Assembly: GCF_001434335.1 (NCBI RefSeq)
Contig: NZ_AZFM01000002.1
Span: 1 to 64,000, forward strand
Direction of reading: 5' to 3'
Length of the DNA: 64,000 nt
Origin: Lactobacillus kalixensis DSM 16043
Lineage (GTDB): Bacteria > Bacillota > Bacilli > Lactobacillales > Lactobacillaceae
Shown: one piece after another, positions 37,661 through 47,361 of the stretch
Numbering within the stretch: position 1 is the stretch's first letter
Layout: every line of letters begins with the position of its first letter
Program-made: the position numbers and the translations under genes
Notes under the pieces: generated by a model
What the model was told of the DNA's origin: nothing
Seen by the model: only the letters and a program-made list of their open reading frames with translations
Database searches by the model: none

Positions 37661-38812
37661 TTATTTTGATTGTCGTTTATTTGCGATTTTTACCAATTCT
37701 TCTGCAAATTTTTCTACTTCTTCTTCAGTATTATACCGTCCAAAAGAAATACGGATTGACTCTAGAATACGTGGTGAATCTGCACCAAAGCAGGCAATCA
37801 AAACATGAGATGGCTCAAGAGAACCCGCAGTACATGCTGAACCACCTGAAACTGCAAAGCCTGCTAAATCTAAGTTAGTTTGTAAAACAGTAGTAGAAAC
37901 ACCCTTAATGTGCAAATTTAAAACGTGGTGTGACATATTTTCACCAACGCCACCATTAACGTCATACTCAACATCATTATCATCTAACTTATTCAAGATG
38001 ATTTCCTGGAAATGATGATATTTATCTTGAATATTTTGATGACCAATCTCTTCAATTTCTTTAACGGCTTCACTAAAGCCAGCAATGCCTGGAACATTTT
38101 CAGTACCAGCACGACGCTTAACTTCTTGTTCTCCACCTAGAACCAAATTAGGAATAGAAATATCGTTCTTCTCATACAAAAAGCCTAAGAACTTTGGTCC
38201 ATTAATCTTATGGGCAGAAACAGACATGAAATCGATATGCATTTTCTTAACATCAATATCAATCGTTCCCATCCCTTGCACATCATCAACGTGGAAATAA
38301 GCGTTAGTATCCTTTACCAAATCACCAATTTCTTGAAGCGGCATAATAGTCCCAACCTCATTATTAACTGCCATAATTGATACCAAAATTGTATCAGGCG
38401 TTAATTCTTGTTTAAGTTGATCTAAAGAAATATGACCAGTTTCATCGACATCAAGATATACGATTTCGTAACCTTCTTTTTCAAGACGTTTCATTGGGTT
38501 AAGAACTGATGGATGTTCAATTGGCGTGGTAATAATCTTCTTTCCGATATTTTGACGGCCATATGCTGTACCAAAAATAGCAGTGTTATTACTCTCTGAA
38601 CCACCAGAAGTAAAAATAATTTCACCATCATTCGCACCGATTGAACTTGCGATGATATGACGAGCTCGGTCAATTGTATTACGAGCTTTTCGACCAAGTT
38701 CATAAGTAGATGATGCATTACCAAAATCATTCTTCATTTCGTCGGTAATGACATCGATTACTTTTGAAGACATGGGCGTGGTGGCCGCATTATCTAAATA
38801 AATTTCCTTCAC
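37661..38812 (-). CDS. Cysteine desulfurase (IscS/NifS-like, PLP enzyme)
   Basis: It converts cysteine to alanine and a protein persulfide. The PLP lysine is in SVSAHKINGPKFLGF (about residue 200) and the catalytic Cys in GGSACTAGSLEPSH (about 325). HIIASSIGANDGEIIFTSGGSESNN is the cofactor phosphate region. The short active-site loop and the mnmA linkage suggest a dedicated sulfur donor for tRNA thiolation, like YrvO of Bacillus. No iscU or sufU is present here. It begins 1 bp after the mtnN stop. Confidence 0.93.
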   Translation of the reverse strand: MKEIYLDNAATTPMSSKVIDVITDEMKNDFGNASSTYELGRKARNTIDRARHIIASSIGANDGEIIFTSGGSESNNTAIFGTAYGRQNIGKKIITTPIEHPSVLNPMKRLEKEGYEIVYLDVDETGHISLDQLKQELTPDTILVSIMAVNNEVGTIMPLQEIGDLVKDTNAYFHVDDVQGMGTIDIDVKKMHIDFMSVSAHKINGPKFLGFLYEKNDISIPNLVLGGEQEVKRRAGTENVPGIAGFSEAVKEIEEIGHQNIQDKYHHFQEIILNKLDDNDVEYDVNGGVGENMSHHVLNLHIKGVSTTVLQTNLDLAGFAVSGGSACTAGSLEPSHVLIACFGADSPRILESIRISFGRYNTEEEVEKFAEELVKIANKRQSK

Positions 38813-38813
38813 T

Positions 38814-39509
38814 TTAATTCATCTTTTCTATATAATCACAAATTAACTTTGCTGCCTTGGCACCAACTTTTTCAGCAAATTTATCGAAGCTTTCATTTGC
38901 GTCTTTATCACCATTATCAGAAATAGCACGCATTGCAATCAAAGGCTTATTGAAGTGTTTTGCAACTTGTGCAAAAGCAGCACCTTCCATTTCAACGCCT
39001 AAAGCATCTGAAAAGTTCTTTTTGATCTCATCTTTTTGCTCAGCTGAACCAATAAATGAATCACCAGTTACAACCAAACCTTCTTTGTAATCAATATTTT
39101 GCTTCTTCAAGAATTCACCAAATTTTGCACGTTCGGGTGAATTAAGTTCAAATCTTGCAGGTTCTTGTGGAATCTGCCCTTCAACATAATCACCAGCCAA
39201 AGTATTGTGAGCATCATGATAAGCAAATTCACTTGGAAAGACTAAATCCTCACAATGAACATCCTTATTCATTGAACCAGCTGTACCAGTCATAAAAATC
39301 TCATCAATATCAACATTACTCAACAAACTTGATAAATTCATCGCAGCTTGAACTTTACCAATTCCAGACAGACCAAGGTATATATCATTACCATTAACAG
39401 AAAAATGTTCGAATACAGTTGATCCGAACATTTCCTTTTGACCTGAGTGAAAGTACTTACGGTAAAAAGCTGCTTCAATTTCCATTGGAACAATAATTGC
39501 TATCTTCAT
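38814..39509 (-). CDS. mtnN: 5'-methylthioadenosine/S-adenosylhomocysteine nucleosidase
   Basis: It cleaves MTA and SAH (Pfs), recycling purine and feeding AI-2 precursor formation. The motifs IVPMEIEA at the N-terminus, GTAGSMN, and the C-terminal VEMEGAAFAQVA and RAISDNGD are typical. ATG 39509 (231 residues) is 8 bp after TGAGGAAA; an upstream ATG at 39521 overlaps this site. It leads into the cysteine desulfurase gene, linking methyl-cycle and sulfur enzymes. Confidence 0.95.
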   Translation of the reverse strand: MKIAIIVPMEIEAAFYRKYFHSGQKEMFGSTVFEHFSVNGNDIYLGLSGIGKVQAAMNLSSLLSNVDIDEIFMTGTAGSMNKDVHCEDLVFPSEFAYHDAHNTLAGDYVEGQIPQEPARFELNSPERAKFGEFLKKQNIDYKEGLVVTGDSFIGSAEQKDEIKKNFSDALGVEMEGAAFAQVAKHFNKPLIAMRAISDNGDKDANESFDKFAEKVGAKAAKLICDYIEKMN

Positions 39510-39532
39510 ACTTTTCCTCATTCATTATTATT

Positions 39533-39838
39533 TTATAGATGAAATAATGCTAACAAAACTAATATAATCAGAACAAACACTATTAGGATAGCACTATTCA
39601 GCCTTTTTTTCAGTCTTAAAGACTTTTCTTCTTTAGTTAAGCGATTTGGGTCTTCATAGTAGTGCTGTTCTCCATTACCTTCAAGAGGTCGTCTAATTTG
39701 TTCTTCGGTATTTGGAGTATTAACATCTACAGTTTCAGTTTCATTTTGATTATCAAAAGCAGGATGAAACTTTCTAAACAACTTCTTTGCTTTTTGTTTT
39801 GACTGCTTTTTGCGATAATCTGATCTTTTCTCAGTCAT
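39533..39838 (-). CDS. Hypothetical protein with C-terminal membrane anchor
   Basis: A 101-residue protein: a strongly basic N-terminus (KKQSKQKAKKLFRKF), an acidic polar middle, and one hydrophobic segment at about residues 80-100 at the very end. This suggests a tail-anchored cytoplasmic protein. It overlaps the NUDIX gene by 8 bp and precedes mtnN by 23 bp. I recognise no family beyond its conserved position in lactobacilli. Confidence 0.65.
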   Translation of the reverse strand: MTEKRSDYRKKQSKQKAKKLFRKFHPAFDNQNETETVDVNTPNTEEQIRRPLEGNGEQHYYEDPNRLTKEEKSLRLKKRLNSAILIVFVLIILVLLALFHL

Positions 39839-40406
39839 TGTTACTCTCTTCGTCTTGCTTATTTCTTAAGAGCATGTTTTCCCAAAAAGTAATAGCATAG
39901 ACAGTTTTAGCATCAACAATTTTGCCTTCTGAAAGAAGCTTCTTCAATTCATCAAGACTGTACCATTCTGATGATAAAAACTCATCACTATCGAGTGGAC
40001 GCTTATCTTGTAATTTAGTTAAAGTATCACAATAAAAAATGTGAAGTTTTTCATCAGTAAAACCAACTGAAGAGTAAAATTCCGTTACTTTTTCCCAATA
40101 ATCTGCACGATAGCCACCTTCTTCATTAAGCTCACGCTTAATCGCATCTAATGGGCTAGCGTCAGTAAAATCGATCAACCCTGCTGGGATTTCTAACGTT
40201 ACTTGTTTGATTGCTTCACGCCATTGCTTAACCAGAAGCATCTCCTGTTTATCATTAATTGCAATTACTGCAGCTGCAGGTTGATGCTTCACGATTTCCC
40301 GAGTCGAAGTTTCACCATTGGGAAGTTTAATTGTTCTAACTGATAGGTCTACAATTCTGCCTTTAAAAATCGGCTGTGAAGAAATTTCGGTTTCTTGTAA
40401 ATCCAT
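39831..40406 (-). CDS. NUDIX hydrolase, ADP-ribose pyrophosphatase type
   Basis: It hydrolyses ADP-ribose or related nucleotide sugars. The Nudix box follows IPAGLIDFTDASPLD and contains KRELNEEGGY, keeping the REx2EE core; the first Glu position of the box is Asp-like. QPAAAVIAI and LVKQWREA are typical of the NudF/YqkG group. The length (191) is normal. It sits 1 bp upstream-coupled to the cold-shock-like gene and overlaps the small membrane protein gene. Confidence 0.9.
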   Translation of the reverse strand: MDLQETEISSQPIFKGRIVDLSVRTIKLPNGETSTREIVKHQPAAAVIAINDKQEMLLVKQWREAIKQVTLEIPAGLIDFTDASPLDAIKRELNEEGGYRADYWEKVTEFYSSVGFTDEKLHIFYCDTLTKLQDKRPLDSDEFLSSEWYSLDELKKLLSEGKIVDAKTVYAITFWENMLLRNKQDEESNND

Positions 40407-40631
40407 TTAATCTTCCTTATCACTTGGTTCGTCTAAATAGACGTTAACACATTGAAGGCCATTTTTACCCTGAGCAAGCTGATATCTAACCCTTTGCCCA
40501 ACTTCCAATCTCTTATAACCTTCTTCTTTAATTGCTGTATAAAAGACAAAATATGACTTATGATTTTGATCATCTTTAATAAAGCCAAAACTCTTGCCTT
40601 CATCAAACTGCTTGACTACTCCTAAGCGCAT
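40407..40631 (-). CDS. Cold-shock-domain-like small protein
   Basis: A 74-residue single OB fold. GKSFGFIKDD corresponds to the RNP1 motif (KGFGFI) and SYFVFYTAI to RNP2 (VFVHFSAI), whose His is replaced by Tyr. The C-terminal EPSDKED tail is acidic. It is more divergent than housekeeping CspA proteins and is embedded directly after ileS (TAATG overlap). It is therefore probably a constitutively co-expressed RNA-binding protein rather than a cold-inducible one. Confidence 0.8.
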   Translation of the reverse strand: MRLGVVKQFDEGKSFGFIKDDQNHKSYFVFYTAIKEEGYKRLEVGQRVRYQLAQGKNGLQCVNVYLDEPSDKED

Positions 40632-43417
40632 TAATCTTCTAAACCTTCTTGAACTGCTTCTGGATAATTATCTTCTACTATTTTAGCACAACGACCACAC
40701 AACATTGGCAATTTAGGATCAACACCAATATCGGTTCTGATCATACGACAACGTGGACAAACGTCACCTTCAGCATGTTCAACAACTACTGAAGCATTAG
40801 CAAATTTTTCAGCATTAGCAGGTGCGTCTTCACTACTAATAGTTAATTTAGAAACAATTAAAATTTCTCTGAAGTCAGCATCAAGTTCATCTAATACAGC
40901 CTGAGTTTCTTTATCTGGATAAATAGTTAGAGCTGCTTCAAATGACTTACCAATTAACTTACTGTTACGGGCATCTTCCAAGGCTTTTAAAACATCGTCT
41001 CTTAATCTCATGAATTTTGCCCAATTTTCAAGTAATTCATCGCGGTTTGCAAAGTTTTCAACTTCTGGCATATTTGCAAGTTGGATGTAGTCCTCTTCTT
41101 CCTTGAGGAAGCCCCAGATTTCTTCCATGGTATGTGGCAATATTGGTGTTAAAATTTTAGCAATTTTAACAGCTGCATCATAAATAACTGTTTGCATTGA
41201 GCGACGAACGTGGCTGTCTTCTGCTTCAATATAAAGAACATCCTTAGCAAAATCTAGGTAGAAGGCTGATAAATCATTTGAAATAAAGTTGAATACCTTC
41301 TTGTAAACTGTGTTGAAATCAAACTTATCGTAAGCAGCTAAACATTCCTTAACTAAATCGTTAAGCTTAACTTCCATGTATTGATCTACTGAACGTAAAT
41401 CTTCATAAGCAACTCTATTTTCCTTAGGATCAAAGTCACTAGTATTAGCAAGCATGTACCGGAAAGTGTTTCTGATCTTTCTGTAACTTTCAGCAGCTTG
41501 GTTTAAGATATCATATGAAACAGCTACATCAGATGTAGTATCTGCTTGCGCAACCCATAAACGGATAATTTCAGCACCCATCTTTTTGATTACGTCATTA
41601 GGTGAAATTACATTACCAAGTGACTTAGACATCTTGTGACCCTTGTCATCAAGAACGAACCCTTGTGAAAGAACTTGCTTGTAAGGTGCTTGACCAGTTA
41701 CAGCAACTGAAGTAATCAAACTTGAGTTAAACCAACCACGGTATTGGTCACTACCTTCAAGATAAAGATCTGCTGGGAAGTGTAAGCCATCACGCTTTTC
41801 CATTACGCCTGACCATGAAGAACCTGAGTCAAACCAAACATCAAGGATATCAGTTTCCTTAGTAAACTTACCATTTGGTGAGTGTTCTGAAGTGAATCCT
41901 TCTGGTAATAATTCTTCAGCAGTATGGGTGTACCAAGCATTCGAACCTTCTTTTTCAAAGATATCAGCAACGTGGTTAATAGTTTCTGGAGTAACAATTG
42001 GAGTACCATCTTCTGCATAGAAAATTGGAAGTGGAACACCCCAAGCACGTTGACGTGAAATTACCCAGTCACCACGGTCTTTAATCATGTTGTAAAGACG
42101 TGTCTTACCCCATGAAGGAATAAAGTCTGACTTTTCAATTTGATCAAGAATTTGGTCTCTGAACTTATCAATTGATGCAAACCATTGAGTAGTTGCACGG
42201 TAAATAACTGGCTTCTTAGTACGCCAATCATGTGGGTATGAGTGAGTGAAGAAACTCAATTTAAGAAGTGCACCAGATTTTTCAAGCTTTTCTGCAACGA
42301 TCTTGTTAGCATCATCATAGAAGACACCTACTAAATCTGGGTCTGGAACATCTTTAGTGAAGCGACCTTGTGCATCCATTGGACTGAAAACAGGAATGCC
42401 GTACTTTTGACCTACACGGTAGTCATCTTCACCAAAACCAGTTGCGTTGTGAACTAAACCAGTACCATCATCATCAGTAACATATGAATCGTTCATAACT
42501 AAGCCAGTTACATCGTAAAGTGGGTGCTTGTAAGTCATGCGATCAAATTCTGTACCAGCCATGTGCTTTAAGACCTTGTAGTCTTTCCAGCCTAAATCTT
42601 CTGCAACTGCTGGTAAACGATCGGTACCGATAACGTACTTCTTACCATTAACTTCAACTACTGAATAATCAAACTTAGGGTTAACAGTAATACCGACGTT
42701 ACTTGGGATAGTCCAAGGAGTGGTTGTCCAAATTATAAGTGAAACATCTGAATCAAGTTTACCCTTACCATCCTTAATTGGAAAAGCAACGTAAATTCTT
42801 GGTGATTTAATATCATGATATTCAACTTCAGCTTCTGCTAAAGTAGATTCACTTGACCATGACCAGTAAACTGGCTTTAAGCCTTTGTAAATATAACCCT
42901 TTTTGAACATTTCACCAAAGACGCGAATTTCTTGAGCTTCAAAATCGTGTTGCAAAGTAATGTAAGGGTGATCCCAATCAGCCATTACACCAAGACGCTT
43001 GAAATCAGCCATTTGCTTTTTAACTTGTGATTCAGCAAATTCACGACACATTTCACGGTATTTTGCACGATCCATTGTCTTGCGATCTACACCTTTTTTA
43101 GCTAATTGTTGTTCAACTGGTAAACCGTGAGTATCCCAACCAGGTACATAAGGTGCATAGTAACCATCCATGTTCTTGAAGCGAACGATAATATCTTTAG
43201 AGATCTTGTTTAAAGCGTGACCCATGTGAATATTACCATTAGCAAATGGAGGGCCATCGTGAAGATCAAAACGAGGCTTGCCTTCGTTTAACTTTAATCT
43301 TTGTTCATATAATTTGTTTTCTTCCCATTGTTTTTGCCATTCGCCTTCACGAACTGGAAGATTTCCACGCATTTTAAATTTAGTTTTACCTAAATTAAGT
43401 GTATCTTTAATTCTCAT
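40631..43417 (-). CDS. ileS: Isoleucyl-tRNA synthetase
   Basis: A class I synthetase of 928 residues. HIGH-type motif [11 protein letters not shown] lies near residue 61, the CP1 editing domain has [14 protein letters not shown] and [24 protein letters not shown] is present, and a C-terminal zinc site has CPRCR and LCGRCAKI. The eubacterial (not mupirocin-resistant) form is indicated by length and motifs. Expression is controlled by the T-box leader at 43432-43632. The cold-shock-like gene follows by overlap. Confidence 0.98.
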   Translation of the reverse strand: MRIKDTLNLGKTKFKMRGNLPVREGEWQKQWEENKLYEQRLKLNEGKPRFDLHDGPPFANGNIHMGHALNKISKDIIVRFKNMDGYYAPYVPGWDTHGLPVEQQLAKKGVDRKTMDRAKYREMCREFAESQVKKQMADFKRLGVMADWDHPYITLQHDFEAQEIRVFGEMFKKGYIYKGLKPVYWSWSSESTLAEAEVEYHDIKSPRIYVAFPIKDGKGKLDSDVSLIIWTTTPWTIPSNVGITVNPKFDYSVVEVNGKKYVIGTDRLPAVAEDLGWKDYKVLKHMAGTEFDRMTYKHPLYDVTGLVMNDSYVTDDDGTGLVHNATGFGEDDYRVGQKYGIPVFSPMDAQGRFTKDVPDPDLVGVFYDDANKIVAEKLEKSGALLKLSFFTHSYPHDWRTKKPVIYRATTQWFASIDKFRDQILDQIEKSDFIPSWGKTRLYNMIKDRGDWVISRQRAWGVPLPIFYAEDGTPIVTPETINHVADIFEKEGSNAWYTHTAEELLPEGFTSEHSPNGKFTKETDILDVWFDSGSSWSGVMEKRDGLHFPADLYLEGSDQYRGWFNSSLITSVAVTGQAPYKQVLSQGFVLDDKGHKMSKSLGNVISPNDVIKKMGAEIIRLWVAQADTTSDVAVSYDILNQAAESYRKIRNTFRYMLANTSDFDPKENRVAYEDLRSVDQYMEVKLNDLVKECLAAYDKFDFNTVYKKVFNFISNDLSAFYLDFAKDVLYIEAEDSHVRRSMQTVIYDAAVKIAKILTPILPHTMEEIWGFLKEEEDYIQLANMPEVENFANRDELLENWAKFMRLRDDVLKALEDARNSKLIGKSFEAALTIYPDKETQAVLDELDADFREILIVSKLTISSEDAPANAEKFANASVVVEHAEGDVCPRCRMIRTDIGVDPKLPMLCGRCAKIVEDNYPEAVQEGLED

Positions 43418-43431
43418 AGATTATCCTTTCT

Positions 43432-43632
43432 AAAAAAGAAAACCCCGTCCCAAATTAGGACGAGGTTAATCGTGGTACCACCTAAATTGAGCAATTACTT
43501 GCTCCACTCAACTTTGCGTAACGTGCAAAAAACGTGTAGACCACTTAGGCAGCTGATCAATCATCAGGCTCTTATGCTAATCTTCCACCAACATTAGCTC
43601 GCTGAATTGCCGTTTGATTTTACTGCCAGTCT
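43432..43632 (-). promoter_or_regulatory. T-box riboswitch (tRNA-Ile sensing) upstream of ileS
   Basis: In minus-strand RNA, AGAGACUGGCAG begins stem I, which closes with CUGCC; an AUC triplet (complement of 43556-43558) lies in the 3' side where the specifier is expected. The T-box UUAGGUGGUACCACG (complement of 43471-43485) follows. The terminator, AACCTCGTCC with GGACGGGGTT and a U tract, is at 43432-43467. Binding of uncharged tRNA-Ile should favour the antiterminator. The leader starts at the end of divIVA, so its promoter must overlap that gene's 3' end. Confidence 0.93.
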
Positions 43633-43635
43633 CTT

Positions 43636-44469
43636 TTAATTATGCTTTTTGTAATCGTCCGGAAAGACAATTGTCGCATTAGAACCTACTTCTGAAGTTG
43701 GTTCTGGGCTTGGACTAAAAGTTGCCGTATTCGAACTATCTCCTGTCAAAGGTTGTGCATCTTGATCAGGCTCTTGAGAAGATTCTACGGCATCAAGGTC
43801 GTCTTTGTCAACATCATCTGGTTCACCGATAACATTTTCTTCATCTTCATCGTCATCATCACCATAATCAGCAAGTAAGTCGACCTCGTCACCATTGTCA
43901 ATTGGTTCTGAACCATCTTCTGGATAATATCTTGGTGTATCAAAATATTTATCTAATGCATGCTGCCATTCTTCATCATCTAAATTATCAATTTGCTTTT
44001 GAAGCATATCTTGAATGTGAAGGCGGAATTGTCCAATTTCTTCCTTCAAACGATCATAGTCTTTTGACAAAGTTTCTTGTTGTTGTCTTTGGAACTTAGT
44101 GTCAGTTTCTGCCTGAACTTTTGCATTAGCAATTAATTGGTCTGCTTCATTTTGAGCATTGTCCTTGATTTCTTTTGCTGATTTTCTTGCAGAAACCAAA
44201 ACTTCGTTAACTTCAGTTTCTCTTTGCTTGTATTTGGCAACTTCATTTTGTAAATCTGTAATAACTTGATCTTTTTTCTTTAATTCATCTTGAAGAGAAA
44301 AGACCTTATTTTTAAGATCTACATTTCCATCTAATACATCACCATAGTCTTCAACAATTTGATCCAAAAAACTATCAACTTCATAACGATCATAACCGTT
44401 ACGACCTCGACGTTTGAATTCCTTGTTGTGAATCTCCATTGGGGTTATCTTTTCTTCTTTGTCTGCCAA
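43636..44469 (-). CDS. divIVA: DivIVA family cell-division/polarity protein
   Basis: It binds curved membrane at poles and septa. The N-terminal membrane-binding domain has TPMEIHNKEFKRRGRNGYDRYEVDSFLD at residues 9-37 in a typical pattern, followed by long coiled-coil segments to about residue 160. The C-terminus, from 175 on, is a very acidic disordered region followed by a Ser/Pro/Thr stretch, longer than in Bacillus. The start overlaps the ylmH end by 25 bp. Confidence 0.95.
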   Translation of the reverse strand: MADKEEKITPMEIHNKEFKRRGRNGYDRYEVDSFLDQIVEDYGDVLDGNVDLKNKVFSLQDELKKKDQVITDLQNEVAKYKQRETEVNEVLVSARKSAKEIKDNAQNEADQLIANAKVQAETDTKFQRQQQETLSKDYDRLKEEIGQFRLHIQDMLQKQIDNLDDEEWQHALDKYFDTPRYYPEDGSEPIDNGDEVDLLADYGDDDDEDEENVIGEPDDVDKDDLDAVESSQEPDQDAQPLTGDSSNTATFSPSPEPTSEVGSNATIVFPDDYKKHN

Positions 44470-45245
44470 AGTTTCAGCACCACCTTAAATTTTCCTTTTC
44501 TTGTAGACGAAATGTTTATTATTTGTAACCTACCAAAATGCCTCAAACTCAAAACATTGTTTTCTTTAACCATTATATTAGAATTTTTCACATCGTGCCA
44601 ATTTAATTTGACATTCCCCGCTTCAATTTCTTTTTTTAAATTAGTTCGACTTTCTTTACTGATGCCCGCTAAAATTGCATCTAATCTCAGTGACGCAATA
44701 ATCGCTTCTCTTTGGACTGAATCATCTTCTGGAGAAATTACCTGTTTAAAATCGATTGGTTCAATCTTTACACTCGTTCGACCAATTCGATCAATTTGAC
44801 CAGTAAAGAAATCAACTAAATCAGCTTTGACAAAAAACTGCCAAATCCCATCTCCATTTGTAATAATATCACCAAACGTATCAGTTTCTACCCCGGAATT
44901 AGCTAAGGTTCCTAGAATTGAACTATGTGTTAATTTAGTAAACTTTTCTGGATATTGAATTTGAACAGGAATCACTTGAAAATTGTCTAATCTTAAATTT
45001 TCCCATTCTTGACTTAAATATACTCTTCTTTTTTCCGCACCTTGATAACCACCAAAATCTTGAATAAATGCATCATTACCCGCAATTATCTTTAAAATAT
45101 CACGTTGACCGGGGTCTAAAAAGTCTGTTAAAAATGCCTCTTGCTTAAAAATTAAACTATTAAAAAGACCAACCAGTCGATCGACTGTTGGTCTTTCATC
45201 TTGTCCAAAGTGCGGATAAAAACTACTTGCTTGTCTTTTTTCCAT
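44445..45245 (-). CDS. YlmH-like S4-domain RNA-binding protein
   Basis: A 266-residue homologue of YlmH, recently linked to ribosome rescue in Bacillus. The C-terminal S4 domain (about 180-245) has RLDAILAGISKESRTNLKKEI and GNVKLNWHDV. The N-terminal domain with FGGYQGAEKRRVYL is typical. It lies 2 bp after ylmG in the conserved sepF-ylmG-ylmH-divIVA order. Confidence 0.9.
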   Translation of the reverse strand: MEKRQASSFYPHFGQDERPTVDRLVGLFNSLIFKQEAFLTDFLDPGQRDILKIIAGNDAFIQDFGGYQGAEKRRVYLSQEWENLRLDNFQVIPVQIQYPEKFTKLTHSSILGTLANSGVETDTFGDIITNGDGIWQFFVKADLVDFFTGQIDRIGRTSVKIEPIDFKQVISPEDDSVQREAIIASLRLDAILAGISKESRTNLKKEIEAGNVKLNWHDVKNSNIMVKENNVLSLRHFGRLQIINISSTRKGKFKVVLKLWQTKKKR

Positions 45246-45247
45246 TT

Positions 45248-45544
45248 TTATCCTACTAATCTAAACAAAATATTAGCTAACCATGGTAATGCATAATCCT
45301 GAATAAAGTACAGTAAAAATATTCCAATAATTGGAGAAATATCAATTCCCGTACTATAAGCTAATTTTTGCAGTGGACCCACTCTAAATAATCTTAAATA
45401 TGGATCAACAATTTTACTAATTAATCTTCCGATAAAAGAGTTGGCTAAAAATGGAACCCAACTTAAAATCGCATTGATTACGATAAGCAAACAATACAAC
45501 CAAATTATCCATGATAAGCCAACAATGATATAAGAAACTATCAT
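45248..45544 (-). CDS. YggT family membrane protein (YlmG)
   Basis: A 98-residue protein with two membrane helices, one at the N-terminus and one near residues 70-90. The amphipathic loop between holds the family motif SWVPF followed by KIVDPYLRLFR. It directly abuts sepF. Its role is presumed in septum or envelope organisation from family context. Confidence 0.88.
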   Translation of the reverse strand: MIVSYIIVGLSWIIWLYCLLIVINAILSWVPFLANSFIGRLISKIVDPYLRLFRVGPLQKLAYSTGIDISPIIGIFLLYFIQDYALPWLANILFRLVG

Positions 45545-45982
45545 CTAACTAAAATTATCTTTCTTATCAACTAAATCACTAATTTTACCATCAGTAACAA
45601 ACTTAGGTGGAGTAGCAAGATAAATCTTACTACCAATACGTTGAATTTGACCACCTAAAGCAAAGACAGTACCTGCAATAAAATCAACGATTCTATTAGC
45701 AGACTTATCATCGATTCTACTAAAATTGATAACAACAGCCTTGTTATTAATTAAGTTTCGTGCTACATCTTTAGCATCAGAATAAACTCGAGGTTCGTAT
45801 AAGACAATTTGACTCTTGGATGCACTCATACCTGATTTAATTGATACAACGTTGTCACGATTTACTGAATTAAGTGGCACTTGTTCATCAGTATTATTTT
45901 CTTGCTCGCTTGTATATTCTTCCTCTTCCAAAGAATCTTCGTCCCCTGAAATTCCGAGGAATTTTCCAAAATCAAAAGCCAT
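45545..45982 (-). CDS. sepF: Cell division protein SepF
   Basis: A membrane-binding FtsZ bundler. It has an N-terminal amphipathic helix MAFDFGKFLGI, an acidic linker, and the SepF core at about residues 55-140 with YSDAKDVARNLINNKAVVINF and FIAGTVFALGGQIQRIG. The length (145) is normal. It lies 14 bp after ftsZ; the yggS-like gene often found between them is missing here. Confidence 0.95.
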   Translation of the reverse strand: MAFDFGKFLGISGDEDSLEEEEYTSEQENNTDEQVPLNSVNRDNVVSIKSGMSASKSQIVLYEPRVYSDAKDVARNLINNKAVVINFSRIDDKSANRIVDFIAGTVFALGGQIQRIGSKIYLATPPKFVTDGKISDLVDKKDNFS

Positions 45983-45996
45983 TTAGAGCCTCCTAA

Positions 45997-47346
45997 CTAG
46001 TTTTCACCACGGTGCTTGAAGAATGGAATATCATTATTATCATCGTCATCTTGAACGCTAGTTTCAATTTGTGAAATGCTATTTTGATCTTCATTGCTAA
46101 AACTATCAAAATTATCAGCATTATTTTCACTTAAATCTGGTGAAACTGTTCTTCTGTGATCTTGGGTTGAATCATTCAATCCCCAAACACTCGTTGGATC
46201 AACCATACTATCCTTCGGTGTTGGATTCTGAGTATTTCTATTTGGTTCAACATGTTGTTGATTTTCTGAATCCGGATGAACTGTTTGACCAATTTGACTA
46301 CCATTATTATTTTCTTTTGATTCAGCCTTAGGTTGAGCCTTAATTTGGTGGCTTCTACCAGGAAGTTGCTTTGAAGCTGCTTCTTCAGCAGCTGAATCGA
46401 TACCAGTTGCGATAACAGTAACCACAACTTCATCACCCAAATTAGGGTTAATTGAAGTACCGAAAATAATGTTGACGTCATCACCAGCAGCCTTAGAAAC
46501 AATTTCCGAAGCATCTTGTGCTTCAAATAAAGTCAAATCTGGACCACCAGTGATGTTAAGTAGAACTTGTTTGGCACCATCAATAGAAACTTCAAGTAGT
46601 GGTGATGAAATAGCCAATTTAGTAGCTTCAACAGTTCTGTTTTCACCACTAGCACGACCAATCCCCATCAAAGCAGCACCTTGGTTTTCCATAACAGTCT
46701 TAACATCAGCAAAATCCAAGTTTACGTAGTCAGTTGAAGTAATCAAATCTGAAATACCTTGAACACCTTGCTTTAAAACGTTGTCAGCTTCCTTGAAAGC
46801 ATCCATCATTGGGGTTTTCTTGTCAACCATTTCAAGAAGGCGATTATTAGCAATAATAACTAAGGTGTCAACGTATTGCTTTAATTGAGTAATGCCTTCT
46901 GCAGCGTTTCTTGAACGCTTAGGACCTTCAAAACTAAATGGGCGAGTGACAACCCCAACTGTTAAAGCACCAGTTTCACGGGCAATTTTAGCTACAACAG
47001 GAGCAGCACCTGTACCGGTACCACCACCCATACCTGCAGTGATGAAGATCATATCTGCACCCTTAAGTGCATCTTCAATTGTTTGTTCACTTTCTTCAGC
47101 GGCCTTTTGACCTACTTCTGGATGTGAACCTGCACCTAAACCACGAGTCAATTTAGGTCCTAATTGAATTTTTTCTTCAGCTTTATTACTATTCAAAGCT
47201 TGCACATCAGTGTTGGCTGCAATAAATGATACGCCTTGTACACCGTCATCGATCATTCGATTAACGGCATTACCACCAGCACCACCAACACCGATTACCT
47301 TAATGACTGCATTCTTATTGTCATCTGAATCGAATGTAAAGTCCAT
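45997..47346 (-). CDS. ftsZ: Cell division GTPase FtsZ
   Basis: The tubulin-like Z-ring protein. The GTP signature [13 protein letters not shown] follows MIFITAGM, and the N-terminal [16 protein letters not shown] and T7 loop [11 protein letters not shown] are intact. After about residue 320 comes a Gln/Asn-rich variable linker of over 100 residues, longer than usual, and the conserved C-terminal peptide DIPFFKHR that binds FtsA and SepF. It is 15 bp downstream of ftsA. Confidence 0.98.
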   Translation of the reverse strand: MDFTFDSDDNKNAVIKVIGVGGAGGNAVNRMIDDGVQGVSFIAANTDVQALNSNKAEEKIQLGPKLTRGLGAGSHPEVGQKAAEESEQTIEDALKGADMIFITAGMGGGTGTGAAPVVAKIARETGALTVGVVTRPFSFEGPKRSRNAAEGITQLKQYVDTLVIIANNRLLEMVDKKTPMMDAFKEADNVLKQGVQGISDLITSTDYVNLDFADVKTVMENQGAALMGIGRASGENRTVEATKLAISSPLLEVSIDGAKQVLLNITGGPDLTLFEAQDASEIVSKAAGDDVNIIFGTSINPNLGDEVVVTVIATGIDSAAEEAASKQLPGRSHQIKAQPKAESKENNNGSQIGQTVHPDSENQQHVEPNRNTQNPTPKDSMVDPTSVWGLNDSTQDHRRTVSPDLSENNADNFDSFSNEDQNSISQIETSVQDDDDNNDIPFFKHRGEN

Positions 47347-47361
47347 CTAATTAAACCACCT

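Noticed and set aside
46140-47110. Open frames on both strands inside ftsZ
   Set aside because: They are shadows of the ftsZ frame with low-complexity products and no start signals.
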